35,699 bases of DNA from Desulfobulbaceae bacterium (GTDB lineage: Bacteria; Desulfobacterota; Desulfobulbia; Desulfobulbales; Desulfobulbaceae): contig WFUT01000155.1 of NCBI GenBank assembly GCA_015484845.1, positions 1 to 35,699 on the forward strand, given 5' to 3'. Under the pieces are notes generated by a model. It saw only the letters and a program-made list of their open reading frames with translations, was not told where the DNA came from and did no database searches. Each line of letters begins with the position of its first letter. The first letter of the stretch is position 1. The translations under genes and the position numbers were made by a program. Of this stretch, positions 16,652 to 26,100 are shown piece by piece.

Positions 16652-17641
16652 CTAGTGCCCCTGGTCTTCAAGACCGAATTTCCGGCGGTACTCCGGGACC
16701 TCGATCATGGGCGGCCGCTCCTCCTCGTAGATCTCGTGGATGACCTGCTGGTAGCGGTTCTCCTGGGCCAGGAACTGGCGGAGATTGCAGGTCAGCTCAG
16801 GCAGGTCGCTGACAATGCCGCGCGCCTTGAGCCGCTTGAAGAAGGCCCGCATGATGCCAAAGGCCATCTTGCCGAGATCCTGCGTCTCCTGGTGGCGGTG
16901 GATCCGCTGGTCGAGATCGGTCTGGGCAAAGGCCTCCAGGCCGTAGTCGGAGTAGACATCGATGAGGTGCGATGTCTCGACGCCGTAGCCCACCGGGAAG
17001 GAGAGCCGCTCCAGGATCTCGCGCCGCACGGCATACTCGCCCGACAGCGGCTGGATAATGGCGGTGAGCTCGGGAAAGAAGAGGGAGAAGAGCGGCCGCA
17101 CCAGGATCTCGGTCACCCGGCCGCCGCCCGAGGGCCTGATCTTGTCGGACAGGGCCAGGGGCCGGTCATAGAAGGCCTTGACATACCTGATCTCGGGCCG
17201 GTAGATGAGCGGCGCCACCAGGCCGTAGACGAAGCGGGGGTGGATATTCTTGATATCGGCGTCCACGTAGACGATGATATCGCCCCGGAGCTGGTAGATG
17301 GCCTTCCACAGGTTCTCGCCCTTGCCGCGCTTGAACCCCATGGAGGGCAGGATATCGGCCGAGTTGTAGACATCGGCGCCAAAGGAGGCCGCCACCTCCA
17401 GGGTCCGGTCGGTGGAGCCGGAGTCGATGACCGCGATCTCGTCGAGCAGGGCGTAGCGGTCCATGAGTTCGGACTTGAACAGCACCACCTCCTTGCCGAT
17501 GGTCTTCTCCTCGTTGAGGGTGGGGATGCACAGGGAGATGGTGAGCCCCCGCCGTTCCTTTTCCCTGATCAGCCGCAGCAGATCCCAGAACTGTCCGTGG
17601 TGGAAGGTGTTGGACTGCAGCCAGTTGTCAATGTTCAGCAC
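16652..17641 (-). CDS. gpgS: Glucosyl-3-phosphoglycerate synthase (GT81)
   Basis: The 329-residue product transfers glucose from a nucleotide sugar to 3-phosphoglycerate, the committed step of glucosylglycerate-type solute synthesis. Visible GT-A features are ISLCIPTLNEEKTIGKEV, VIDSGSTDRT, GKGENLWKAIYQL, and the metal-binding Asp127-Ala-Asp129 in VYVDADI. PLSGEYAVRRE and GYGVETSHLIDVY are also typical of the GpgS group. I start at GTG 17641 because GGAGG lies 5-6 nt upstream. A TTG at 17656 would also fit the frame but without a ribosome binding site. The start lies 14 nt inside the end of the upstream M20-like gene, so translation is probably coupled. The related mannosyl-3-phosphoglycerate synthase is a less likely identity. 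Confidence 0.88.
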   Translation of the reverse strand: MLNIDNWLQSNTFHHGQFWDLLRLIREKERRGLTISLCIPTLNEEKTIGKEVVLFKSELMDRYALLDEIAVIDSGSTDRTLEVAASFGADVYNSADILPSMGFKRGKGENLWKAIYQLRGDIIVYVDADIKNIHPRFVYGLVAPLIYRPEIRYVKAFYDRPLALSDKIRPSGGGRVTEILVRPLFSLFFPELTAIIQPLSGEYAVRREILERLSFPVGYGVETSHLIDVYSDYGLEAFAQTDLDQRIHRHQETQDLGKMAFGIMRAFFKRLKARGIVSDLPELTCNLRQFLAQENRYQQVIHEIYEEERPPMIEVPEYRRKFGLEDQGH

Positions 17642-18788
17642 GACAGCCTCCGTCAATGGTGAGCAGGATTCCGATCAACTGGGCCACGCCGGTGAGGATG
17701 GGATCGATCTCCACCGACTCGTCGGGATAGTTCACGTTGTCGGCATTGGTCAGGCCGATGCAGACCGCTGGTACCTCCTGCTCCACGTAACCGGAGATCA
17801 CCGGCGAGTAGATGGTGTCCCACGGCTGGATATCCAGGGCCGACATCACCCTCCGGGTCCGCACCACCAGGGGATGGTTGGAGTCGAGCCCGCCGGAACG
17901 GGTCCTGGCGATGACCTCCATGTGGGCCGAGACGCCGGACTGCTGGCCCATGTCGTCGAGGATGGCATCGACCTGTTCCACCAGGTCCACCAGAACCTGG
18001 TCGGAATCGCTGCGGAGCTGGAACTTCAGCTGCGCGTTGCGCGCCGGCACCTTGTAAGACGAACCGCCGCTGATACTGCCCAGGACCAGGGCCGTGTGGC
18101 TCTGGCTCGGCAGGACCAGGGCGTGCAGCCGGTTGACGACCTGGTTGATGACATCCACCGCCGAGAGCTGGCTGTAGCGCCGGTCCACGTGGCAGGAGAT
18201 GACACTGCCCAGGGAGGCCACGGACCGGAAGTGGAGCCGGCCCAGGGAGGCGCCCTCCAGCGAGATGCCGGCATAGAGCGGTCGCTTGCTGTTGGCGAGA
18301 AAGAACCGCAGTCCTTCCTGGTTGCCCTGTTCCAGGCTGCGGGTGGCGCCCATGAGGATCAGGTCGCTGGCCAGGGTGATGCCCAGGCCCTCGAGCAGGG
18401 TGGGCAGGGTGGCCAGCACGGCCAGGCCGAGCGAATCATCGGCCACGCCCGGCCCCCGGACCACGCCGTGGCTCACCATGAAGGTATGATCGACGCCGGC
18501 CGGGAACGGGGTGTCGGCATGGGCGGTGACCAGGATGGCCCGTTCTCCCTCGCTGCCGGGAAGGATGGCGACACCGTTGCCCAGCTCGTCGGTGGAGCAG
18601 TTCTGCAGGCCACACTCCGTGAAGCGCTGCTGGAGAAAGGCGATGCGTCGCTTCTCGCCAAAGGTGGGCGCCGGGATCTCGCCGATCATCACCAAGTTGG
18701 CCAGCAGCATCTCGCGGAAGGGCTCCAGTTCCGCCGGCAGCCGCCGGACCCTGTAGAGAATCTGTTCCAGTTCATCCATGACTGCCAT
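17628..18788 (-). CDS. M20-like metallohydrolase relative, probably inactive or altered site
   Basis: The 386-residue product has the layout of the M20/M25/M40 family: VTAHADTPFP near residue 90, GPGVADDSLGLAVL near 115, a dimerisation-type middle domain, and a C-terminal VPAVCIGL segment. The first metal ligands (His and Asp of HAD, Asp of ADD) remain. The usual GEEG pair is replaced by RSLEQGN, and the late metal-binding His, normally in a HTPDE-type motif, reads NYPDE. It may therefore bind one metal, act on an unusual substrate, or be a non-enzymatic partner. It lies between the cupin (11 nt upstream) and gpgS (14-nt overlap), so its role should concern the same solute. It has no signal peptide and is cytoplasmic. 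Confidence 0.8.
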   Translation of the reverse strand: MAVMDELEQILYRVRRLPAELEPFREMLLANLVMIGEIPAPTFGEKRRIAFLQQRFTECGLQNCSTDELGNGVAILPGSEGERAILVTAHADTPFPAGVDHTFMVSHGVVRGPGVADDSLGLAVLATLPTLLEGLGITLASDLILMGATRSLEQGNQEGLRFFLANSKRPLYAGISLEGASLGRLHFRSVASLGSVISCHVDRRYSQLSAVDVINQVVNRLHALVLPSQSHTALVLGSISGGSSYKVPARNAQLKFQLRSDSDQVLVDLVEQVDAILDDMGQQSGVSAHMEVIARTRSGGLDSNHPLVVRTRRVMSALDIQPWDTIYSPVISGYVEQEVPAVCIGLTNADNVNYPDESVEIDPILTGVAQLIGILLTIDGGCRAEH

Positions 18789-18799
18789 GGCCCCCCCGG

Positions 18800-19174
18800 C
18801 TATGTGGTCCTGCCATAATCATCCTCCAGGCGTTCGATATCGTCTTCTCCAAAATAATCGCCGAGCTGGACCTCGATGAAGACCAGTTCTTCCGGGCCGT
18901 CGTTGCGGACCCGGTGCACGTCGCCGCGGCCGATGTCCACCGACTGGCCCGGGGCAAGCTCGATCTGCTCATCGTTGCGGGTCACCGTGGCCCGGCCGCT
19001 GATCACGTACCAGTGCTCCTGCCGGTGCCGGTGCCGCTGCAGGGACAACCGCTGGCCGGGGGCGACATTGATCCGCTTCACCTTGTGATCTTCTTCATCG
19101 GCCAGGATGGTAAAACTGCCCCATGGCCGGTGTTCGGTTATCTGAACATACTCTCTGCGGGTGATCTCTGCCAT
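18800..19174 (-). CDS. Mannose-6-phosphate isomerase-type cupin
   Basis: The 124-residue single-domain cupin matches the C-terminal isomerase domain of two-domain ManC/AlgA proteins: RPWGSFTILADE, then VKRINVAPGQRLSLQRHRHRQEHW, where the His cluster and Glu bind metal, then VISGRATVT, and finally VFIEVQLGDYFGEDDIERLEDDYGR. The expected reaction is interconversion of fructose-6-phosphate and mannose-6-phosphate in the cytoplasm, feeding GDP-mannose. Its presence suggests that the final solute contains mannose. GGAG lies 5-6 nt before the ATG at 19174. It lies between the phosphorylase gene and the M20-like gene. Confidence 0.88.
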   Translation of the reverse strand: MAEITRREYVQITEHRPWGSFTILADEEDHKVKRINVAPGQRLSLQRHRHRQEHWYVISGRATVTRNDEQIELAPGQSVDIGRGDVHRVRNDGPEELVFIEVQLGDYFGEDDIERLEDDYGRTT

Positions 19175-19268
19175 CTCTTCTCCGGTGTCTGCGGAAAATC
19201 AGGCTCCGGCTGCCTGCAGACGGCACCACCGGCCGCTGCCCGGCCCCCTGATCTTCCCTGGTTGTCGT

Positions 19269-20999
19269 TCAGGTCGCGAGCCAGCAGCACTGGTAGGGCT
19301 CCAGGTGCACGACCGGGCCCACCTTTTCCTCGCCGATGCAGTCCCAGACCCGCTTGCGCCGGGCAAGGGCGGGCCCGAGTTCCTTCAGCCGCACCTCCTG
19401 CTTGCGGCCGCTGACATTATGGACACAGGTGATGGTCCTGCCGTTCTCCGGCCTGCGGACCAGGACAAAAAGCGACTCCCGGCTCTGCACCAGCTCCTGG
19501 GGCGCATCGGGATGAAAGGCGGGCTCCATGGCCCGTTTCCTGATCAGGTCCGTGTAGCTCCTGAAGACGCGGGCCGTGGCCGACTCCGGCCTGGCGAGCA
19601 GGTTGCGCAGCTCGTCGTCGCGCCAGCGGCCGCGGTTGATGGTGCGGTTCATGCCGGTGGCGGCCACGCCATCGTAGTTGTTGCGGGTCGCGGTCAGGCT
19701 GTGGAAGTAGATGGCCGGGATGCCGCGCAGGCTGAGCATAATGATCTGCGAGCAGAGAAAACGCAGGGCCTGCCAGCTCGGGTCGTCGGGCCGGTCCGGG
19801 TCCTTCATGGCATCGAAATAGGTGATGTTGAGCTCGTAGGGCTGCTCGCCGCCGTCGGGACCGGTACGGCTGGAGACCAGGCCGCCGCAGGCCCGGACCG
19901 TGTCGGCCAGGGCGAGGATCTCTTCGTCGGAGAGCAGCCCCTCCAGGGGACGGACGCCGATGCCGTCGTGCGAGGCCGTGAAATTAAGAAAGCTGCAGCC
20001 CGGCGGTGGCGGCGCCAGGTCGCGGGTCCACTTCTGCAGGTAGTACGACGATCCCGAGTGCAGGGTGTGCAGCAAGAGCGGCGGCAGGGTGAACTGGTAG
20101 ACGAGGTGGGCCTCGTCGCCGTCGCCGAAATAGGAGATGTTCTGCTCATGGGGCAGGTTGGTCTCGGTCAGGACCAGGGTGCCGGGCGCCATGTAGTCGA
20201 GGATGTCGCGCAGCAGCTTGACCATCTCGTGGGTCTGGGGCAGGTTGATACAGCTGGTGCCGACCTCCTTCCACAGGTAGGCGATGGCGTCCAGGCGGAT
20301 GATCACGGCGCCGTTGGCCACATAGCCGAGCAGGATGTCGATCATCTCCAGGAGGACATCGGGATTGGCATAGTTCAGGTCCACCTGGTCGGCGCTGAAG
20401 GTGGTCCAGACCCAGCGCTGGCCGGCCACGGTCTGCACCGGCGTCAGCAGGGGCGAGGTGCGCGGCCGCACCACCATGGAGAGATCGGTGTCCGGATCCA
20501 TCTCGATGAAATAGTCCCGGGCCGGGGCAATGCCGCCGATGTAGTCCTGGAACCAGCGGGAGTGGCTGGAGACATGGTTGAGGACCAGGTCGACCATGAG
20601 ATCGAAATTCTCGCCCAGCATGCGGATGTCCGCCCAGCCGCCCAGGGAGGGGTTCACCTCGCGGTAGTCGATCACCGAGAAGCCGTCGTCGGAGCTGTAG
20701 GGGAAAAAGGGCAGCACGTGAACGCCGGTGATCACGCCGGCCAGGTGCTCGCGGAGAAAGAGGCGCAGGGTCACCAGGGGCGATTCACCCTCCTTGGTCA
20801 CCATGTCGCCGTAGGTGATCAGGAGACAGCTCTTCTCGTTCCAGAGCGGGCCTTCGGGCGGCTCTTTCCGGACCAGGTAATCGTAGCGGCCAAAGAGCAG
20901 GGCGATCCGTTCCAGGATCCGGTCCACGTTCCGGTCGGGATACAGGAATTCCAGCCGCCGCCCGAAAATCTCCTTGAAGGTGTTGAGGTATCTCCACAT
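19269..20999 (-). CDS. GH13_18 sugar phosphorylase (glucosylglycerate/sucrose phosphorylase type)
   Basis: The 576-residue product follows the sucrose-phosphorylase subfamily from the start (LEFLYPDRNVDRILERI, LITYGDMVTKEG, VLPFFPYSSDDGFSV). The catalytic residues are visible: nucleophile Asp237 in IIRLDAIAYLWKEVG, acid/base Glu279 in VLTETNLPHEQN, and stabilising Asp345 in FTASHDGIGVRP. These enzymes cleave a glucoside with phosphate to give glucose-1-phosphate. Known members act on sucrose, glucosylglycerol or glucosylglycerate (as for E. coli YcjM). Being in a gpgS cluster makes glucosylglycerate the best guess, which would let the cell recycle the solute. The ATG at 20999 has GGAG 8 nt upstream. 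The protein lacks a signal peptide. Confidence 0.9.
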   Translation of the reverse strand: MWRYLNTFKEIFGRRLEFLYPDRNVDRILERIALLFGRYDYLVRKEPPEGPLWNEKSCLLITYGDMVTKEGESPLVTLRLFLREHLAGVITGVHVLPFFPYSSDDGFSVIDYREVNPSLGGWADIRMLGENFDLMVDLVLNHVSSHSRWFQDYIGGIAPARDYFIEMDPDTDLSMVVRPRTSPLLTPVQTVAGQRWVWTTFSADQVDLNYANPDVLLEMIDILLGYVANGAVIIRLDAIAYLWKEVGTSCINLPQTHEMVKLLRDILDYMAPGTLVLTETNLPHEQNISYFGDGDEAHLVYQFTLPPLLLHTLHSGSSYYLQKWTRDLAPPPPGCSFLNFTASHDGIGVRPLEGLLSDEEILALADTVRACGGLVSSRTGPDGGEQPYELNITYFDAMKDPDRPDDPSWQALRFLCSQIIMLSLRGIPAIYFHSLTATRNNYDGVAATGMNRTINRGRWRDDELRNLLARPESATARVFRSYTDLIRKRAMEPAFHPDAPQELVQSRESLFVLVRRPENGRTITCVHNVSGRKQEVRLKELGPALARRKRVWDCIGEEKVGPVVHLEPYQCCWLAT

Positions 21000-21135
21000 A
21001 ACTCCGTCTCCAGGTTGCCGGCAGGACCCTTCAGCCACCGGTCATGCCGGTTTCTCCGACCCGCCGTCCGCCCCTGCCGCGGCCCTGGCCGGCCCATGGC
21101 CGGGGAGCCGGTCAGTAGCGGCCGGGAGTCCCCGC

Positions 21136-22395
21136 TCACATGCCGTTCTTGATATTGCTGATCATGGTGCGCAGGCAGTAGTGCAGGATCGGGTAGCCAT
21201 AGTAGCGCCGTGCCTGTTCATAGTTGTGGTTCACCATCTGCTGCCGGTAGTCGGCGTCGTCGAGCAGGCGCCTTGCCGCGGCAACGATCCGGCGGTTGAC
21301 AAAACCGTCCATCACCGGCACGTGAAAGCCCTTGGGCTCGATATCCCGGACCCAGACCGGGTAGCGGTTGACGATGATGGGTACCTTGAAATAGAAGGCC
21401 TCGAGCAGGGCGTTGCCAAATCCCTCGTAGATACTGGGGTACATCACCAGGTCGGCATGGGGATAGAGATCCTGGAGGACGTAGATCTTCTTGCCCTCGG
21501 CATTGATGTGCCGATGGTCGCCCACCCGGTCGCCGAAAAACCGCAGGTCCACTCCCTCGGCCTGGGCAAGATCGGCGATCTGGTCAGGATAGTCGGACCC
21601 CTCGTCACCGGCGGCATGGGAGATGACCAGCTTGCAGCGCGGATCACCCAGCCGCTGCAGCAGGGTGATGGAATGCTCGATCCCCTTGCGCGGCACGATG
21701 CGGGTGGGCTGCAGGATCAGCTTGTCTTCCGGGGAGAGCCCCATCTCCTGCCGGATGTCGGCACCGTAATCATCGGTGCTGTCCGGCGTCTTGTCAAAGT
21801 CAAAGACATTGGGAATCAGCATGGACGAGATCCCCTTGCGCAGGGCCAGCTCCTCCCGGGCCGCCTGGTTGATCACCACGTGCCGCAGGTCGATGTCACG
21901 CGGAGGAAAGGCCATGTCAAGGAAGTCGGGGACATTGTTGACCTGGAAACGGCTCCGTTCCCAGTAGAAGTCGTGGTGATGGGCAATGGCCGGGATCACG
22001 GCCTCGGAGAGAAACTCGGTCAGGGCGATACCCAGCGGCAGGTGCATGGGGATGGTGAGCGCGTTCTGGATAATCAGGAGGCTGATGTCGAACTTGCGCA
22101 CAAAGTCGTAGATCGTGGCCTTGAGATACTCGGCCAGGTGGTGGATACGCTTGGTGACCGCGGGCGAGCGGAAGGCATGGCCCCAGATCCGCTTGTCGAT
22201 CCACTCGTTTTCCGGGTGGCCGAAATAGGCCTCGGGCACGCACATGGAGACATCCCTGCCCCGGTCGAGCACACCACCGTACCAGAAGCTGACATGTTCA
22301 TCGCGCCAGAGCACCTCGGCCCACTTGGCCGATTCCAGCGAGACACCGTCGGTGCCGGCAAAGCGCGTGGAGATGAAACCTATCCGTTCAGGCAT
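21136..22395 (-). CDS. Glycosyltransferase family 4, first gene of the osmolyte unit
   Basis: The 419-residue GT-B protein begins with IGFISTRFAGTDGVSLESAKWAE, the glycine loop that contacts the donor. HHHDFYWERSRF (acceptor side) and LILQPTRIVPRKGIEHSITLL (start of the C-domain) follow. MYPSIYEGFGNALLEAFYFKVP supplies the E-x7-E donor motif. It probably adds a sugar, perhaps mannose, to glucosylglycerate or its phosphate, as the mannosylglucosylglycerate enzymes of Petrotoga do; this is inference from neighbours. GGAGG lies about 4 nt before the ATG at 22395, which replaces a longer frame beginning at 22440. The downstream phosphorylase gene starts 136 nt after its stop codon. Confidence 0.87.
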   Translation of the reverse strand: MPERIGFISTRFAGTDGVSLESAKWAEVLWRDEHVSFWYGGVLDRGRDVSMCVPEAYFGHPENEWIDKRIWGHAFRSPAVTKRIHHLAEYLKATIYDFVRKFDISLLIIQNALTIPMHLPLGIALTEFLSEAVIPAIAHHHDFYWERSRFQVNNVPDFLDMAFPPRDIDLRHVVINQAAREELALRKGISSMLIPNVFDFDKTPDSTDDYGADIRQEMGLSPEDKLILQPTRIVPRKGIEHSITLLQRLGDPRCKLVISHAAGDEGSDYPDQIADLAQAEGVDLRFFGDRVGDHRHINAEGKKIYVLQDLYPHADLVMYPSIYEGFGNALLEAFYFKVPIIVNRYPVWVRDIEPKGFHVPVMDGFVNRRIVAAARRLLDDADYRQQMVNHNYEQARRYYGYPILHYCLRTMISNIKNGM

Positions 22396-22616
22396 GCTTC
22401 CTCCCGGGTTCGGCCCCTGGCCGCGAAACGTAACGCGCAATCAGCCGCCGGACAGGGGGCCGGGCCTGACCGCCATCCCTTTCCTGGTCTTGCACGACCA
22501 CGGGTTCGACAGAACTCCACCAGGTTATGACAAAACGCCTTCCGGCCCGGAGCCGGCAAGGAGGTATCGACAACCCGATAAAAAAATATGCCACCTTCAT
22601 CCCGCAACGGACGCAA

Positions 22617-22751
22617 CCGGCAATTTTGCCGGAGATGCGAGCCATCAGGGACGCAGGTGTAAAAATACTTCAAGCCCTTGATAACCATGCAGGTTCGGTG
22701 AACCTGCCCATCCGAAGGGCGGGAAAATGAAGAAAAAAGTGCAGGATTTAG
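22617..22751. repeat. Structured palindromic repeat, copy 2 (shorter)
   Basis: This copy repeats the first module of the 16371-16616 element and ends with the same right terminus (GTGCAGGATTTAG), but lacks the central inverted-repeat module and the left terminus. The shared stretch runs from GGCAATTTTGCCGGAGATGC through CCCTTGATAAC to GAAAATGAAGAAAAAA with scattered differences. Several differences keep pairing possible, for example GGTTC with GAACC (22692-22704). It lies in the 5' leader of the leftward osmolyte unit, downstream of its proposed promoter, so it should be transcribed as RNA. Confidence 0.75.
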
Positions 22752-22764
22752 ATGTCATTTCCAC

Positions 22765-22792
22765 ACTATAAAAAATAACGCCCCAAAGTCAA
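22765..22792 (-). promoter_or_regulatory. Candidate promoter of the osmolyte unit
   Basis: On the minus strand TTGACT (22792-22787), a 16-nt spacer and TATAGT (22770-22765) form a good sigma-70-type promoter. The start of transcription would fall near 22758, at the edge of repeat copy 2, giving a structured leader of about 360 nt before the first glycosyltransferase gene. Confidence 0.6.
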
Positions 22793-23189
22793 GGCCCATG
22801 CTCCACCGGGGCCGCCCCCATGCGGACCAGGGCGAGCGGTTCAGGGGTGCGGCCAGGCCCGGTACCCTGGTCCGCCGGAACATGGCGCAATGGCAGGCTA
22901 AGGCGGACTCCCCTTGCTGCACCGCCCCGGGATGCAGGCATCAGCGGGCGGTCGGTGTCATTGACAGCTCACCTCCGCGGGACGGACCGGATACCGGCAA
23001 TCAGCCGAATCCGTTGGGGGACAATGATTTTCGGCCGCCAACATACTTTTTGCCGCCCTACCATGCAAGAATCGTTGAACTTCCGGTGAAAATGGATAAT
23101 ACTTATGAAAATAATTCTCTGTCCAAAACGCCTCTTGTTCCTGTTCCCAATTGCCGACAGCGTGGGACAATCGAAGCCAGGATATGCAC
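22793..23189. other. Intergenic stretch upstream of the giant surface protein
   Basis: No gene is supported in these 400 nt. Between 23075 and 23103, TTGAAC followed after 17 nt by AATACT in an AT-rich patch is a weak candidate for the rightward promoter, about 80 nt before the giant gene. A short frame from 23105 overlaps the start of the giant gene in another phase and has no ribosome binding site. Confidence 0.35.
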
Positions 23190-26100
23190 ATGGGCCGAAA
23201 ACGACACCTCCTTCTCGAACAGCTCGAAGACCGGATCTTCCTTGATGCCAATCCCGTTGCCGGCGCCCTGGACGCACCGGGCGTCGACCTGCCCGACCTC
23301 CCGGGCCACGTGGGCGCGCCGGATCCTGTCCCGGCCGACCTGACGGATCTTGCCCACGCGCCGGACCCAGGGCTGGCGGCAACGGCCGACCATCTCACGG
23401 CCGACGCGGCGGCCGGTACTGCCGGCGGCAGCACGTCTCCTGCTGCCAATGATGCCGCGGCAGCGCAACATGCCGGCACGGCAGATTCCGGCACCGCCCC
23501 CCGGGACGGGAACGGGCCCGGTGATGCCGCGGCCGATGGCCACGGAGCCGTCCAGGCAGACGGCGACGCCGGGAGCGACGCCGGGAGCGACGCCGTGTTA
23601 GGGGGACATGAAAGCGGGGCCGACGGCGGCACGGTGGATGGCCACGCAGCCGACGGGACAGAAGCCGGCGCCGACGCCCGCGACCCGGAAAGCGACGGCG
23701 CCGGCACGGCCGGTAGTCATGACACGGCTCTCCCTTCCCCCGCCCCGGCCGCGCCGTCGGCAGCGACCGACACAGCCGGTACCGCGCAGGCCATGGACCC
23801 CATGATCGGCGAGGACTTCAGCTTCACGGTCGACTTTGACAACACCACGACCAGCACGGTGTACGGCCCCTACATCGACATCCTGCTTGACGGCGGCCAG
23901 GACGGTGCCGATGCGGCGGTGGACGGGATCACCTTCCAGGATGCCACCTACCTGGGCGTCCAGGTCCAGTCCCAGGTAATCGACATCACCAGTGACGGCC
24001 AGACCGTGGACCATCCCTGGGCAACGGACAGCAACGGCGATCCCCTGCAGGTCACCGGCATCAACGGCCACACCTTCCGGGCCGGCGACCAGTTCGTCAG
24101 CCTGCGCATGCCCTTTGGCTCCTTTGAGACTGACCAGCCCGCGGCCGAGGTGACCGTGACCGCCCACATGAGTGAAAACGCCGATGTCGGTGCAGGCAAC
24201 GACCTGGCCGTCGAGGTGACCACCGGCGCCATGTACGGCCACGACGCCCTGGACAACCCGGCCACGGACGCGCCCCTGCGCGATATCGCCACATCCTCGC
24301 TCACCTGTGCCCCGGAGGTAATCGCCTACAATGCCGACATCGAGGTCAGCGGCGTGCATGGCGACTGCCAGGTGCAGCACGCCGCGGACCACGATACCCG
24401 CTACCGGGCCGATGATCCCGGCCAGGTCTTTGAAAGCAACCACCAGGAGATCCCCACCGGTCCCAACTATCCCGGCACCTACGTGATCCGGGTCGACATC
24501 GCCGACGGCCAGAGCGTGGACAACCTGGCACTCACCGAGCACCTGCCCGACAACATCGTCTTTCTCGGCAACGTCTCGGTCACCGACAGTGGCGGCAACG
24601 CCCTGGCCCACCACGTGATCCAGAATGGCACCGACCTGCAGATCGGCCTGGACAACGGCATCACCGGTACCGGCAGCACCACGGACGTGACCATCCGCTA
24701 CGACTTCTATGTTCCCGAGCAGACCACTGCCGGCCAGCCGGTCATTGATCCGCAGACCGGCGATGATGCCCACATCGTCAACAACGGCGAGCTGTCCTAT
24801 ACCTGGTCGCCCATTGACAGCAACGATCCCGGCCCGGTCAACGGTGTCATCAACGCCGAGGTGGACCGGGACGGCCACTTCTCGGGTTCTCCTGACATTG
24901 ATGACATCTCGCATGCCCAGTCCCTGGCCATCCAGAAGGACCACAACCTGGCCACCGATACGGGGGCTCCCGGTTACAGCCCGGGCGACACGGTGGACTT
25001 TTCCCTCGACTTCCAGGTCTCGGACTTCTTCTCCTTCGGTGACCATGATCCATCGGACAGTGACTACAGTTTCCGCATCGACGACCTGGTGCCCGACGGT
25101 CTCACCATGAACAACAACGGCACCGACTACCTGGCCTCCATCGATATCTGGCAGAACGGGCACGCCTACCACCTGGACCTGACCAGCACCACCACGGCCG
25201 GTGACATGATGTGGGTCACCACGGATGCGGACAACAACCTCGAGGTCCATTACAACCTGGAGAAGATCTTTGCCACCATGGATCCGGCCAGCGGCGGCAT
25301 CCTCCACGGGGACCTGACCGACGGCAACCAGGATGGCCCGACCCACGGCCGGATCACCTACAGCGCCGATATCGCCCGGGTCTACCACGACGAGAACAAC
25401 GCCGGCGGCAACGGCGGCACGGACAATGACATCGACCAGGGCGACATCCTCTCCGGCGCCCCCGCCATCACCGGTGAAATCTACGCCAACGGCGCCTTTA
25501 CCGGCCAGGCCGAGGGCGACGCCTCCTGCGACACCCTGCATATCGTCACCGGTTCCGTGGACAAGGATATCTACGCGGTCAACGGCCAGACCGGGGTCGG
25601 GAGCACGCCGCACATCTCGCCCGGCGACACGGTGACCTACCGGCTGCACTATGACATGCCGCTCAGCTCCACCGAGGATTTCCACCTGGTGGACTACCTG
25701 CCCCTGCCGATTTTTGACGTCAACGATCCGGACCAGGACGGCACCGCCTCCGGCTGGTCCCAGGTCGCTGACGGCACCCTGCCCGGCACGGGGGAATGGG
25801 CCTTCACGGCCAATGACAGCTACCATACCCTGAACACCACCATGGACAGTGTCGGCGCCGGCACCGGCAACAGCCTGGTCTTTGACTGGGCGCCCTACCA
25901 CGACGCCTCGGGCACCTCGTCCACCGTGGAGATCCTGTTCACGGTCACGGTCTCGGGCGAGCCCTTTGCCGACGGCATGTACCTGACCAACCAGGTCCGG
26001 GCCACGGAACAGGGAACCCCCCTTGCCGACAACACCACGGACGCCATCGTCCAGGTGGTCCTTGACCAGCCCGAGTTGACCATTACCAAGGGCGTGGTGG

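Noticed and set aside
14816-17662. 948-codon plus-strand open frame
   Set aside because: It lies antisense to a glycosyltransferase, a repeat and gpgS, all with clear motifs. The composition is Gly/Ala/Val/Asp-rich and motif-free.
19161-21152. 663-codon plus-strand open frame
   Set aside because: Antisense shadow of the GH13_18 phosphorylase with its three catalytic residues intact.
23151-23189. TTG start for the giant protein 13 codons upstream
   Set aside because: No ribosome binding site precedes it, whereas AGGA lies 7 nt before ATG 23190, which places the LEPR-like motif right at the N-terminus.
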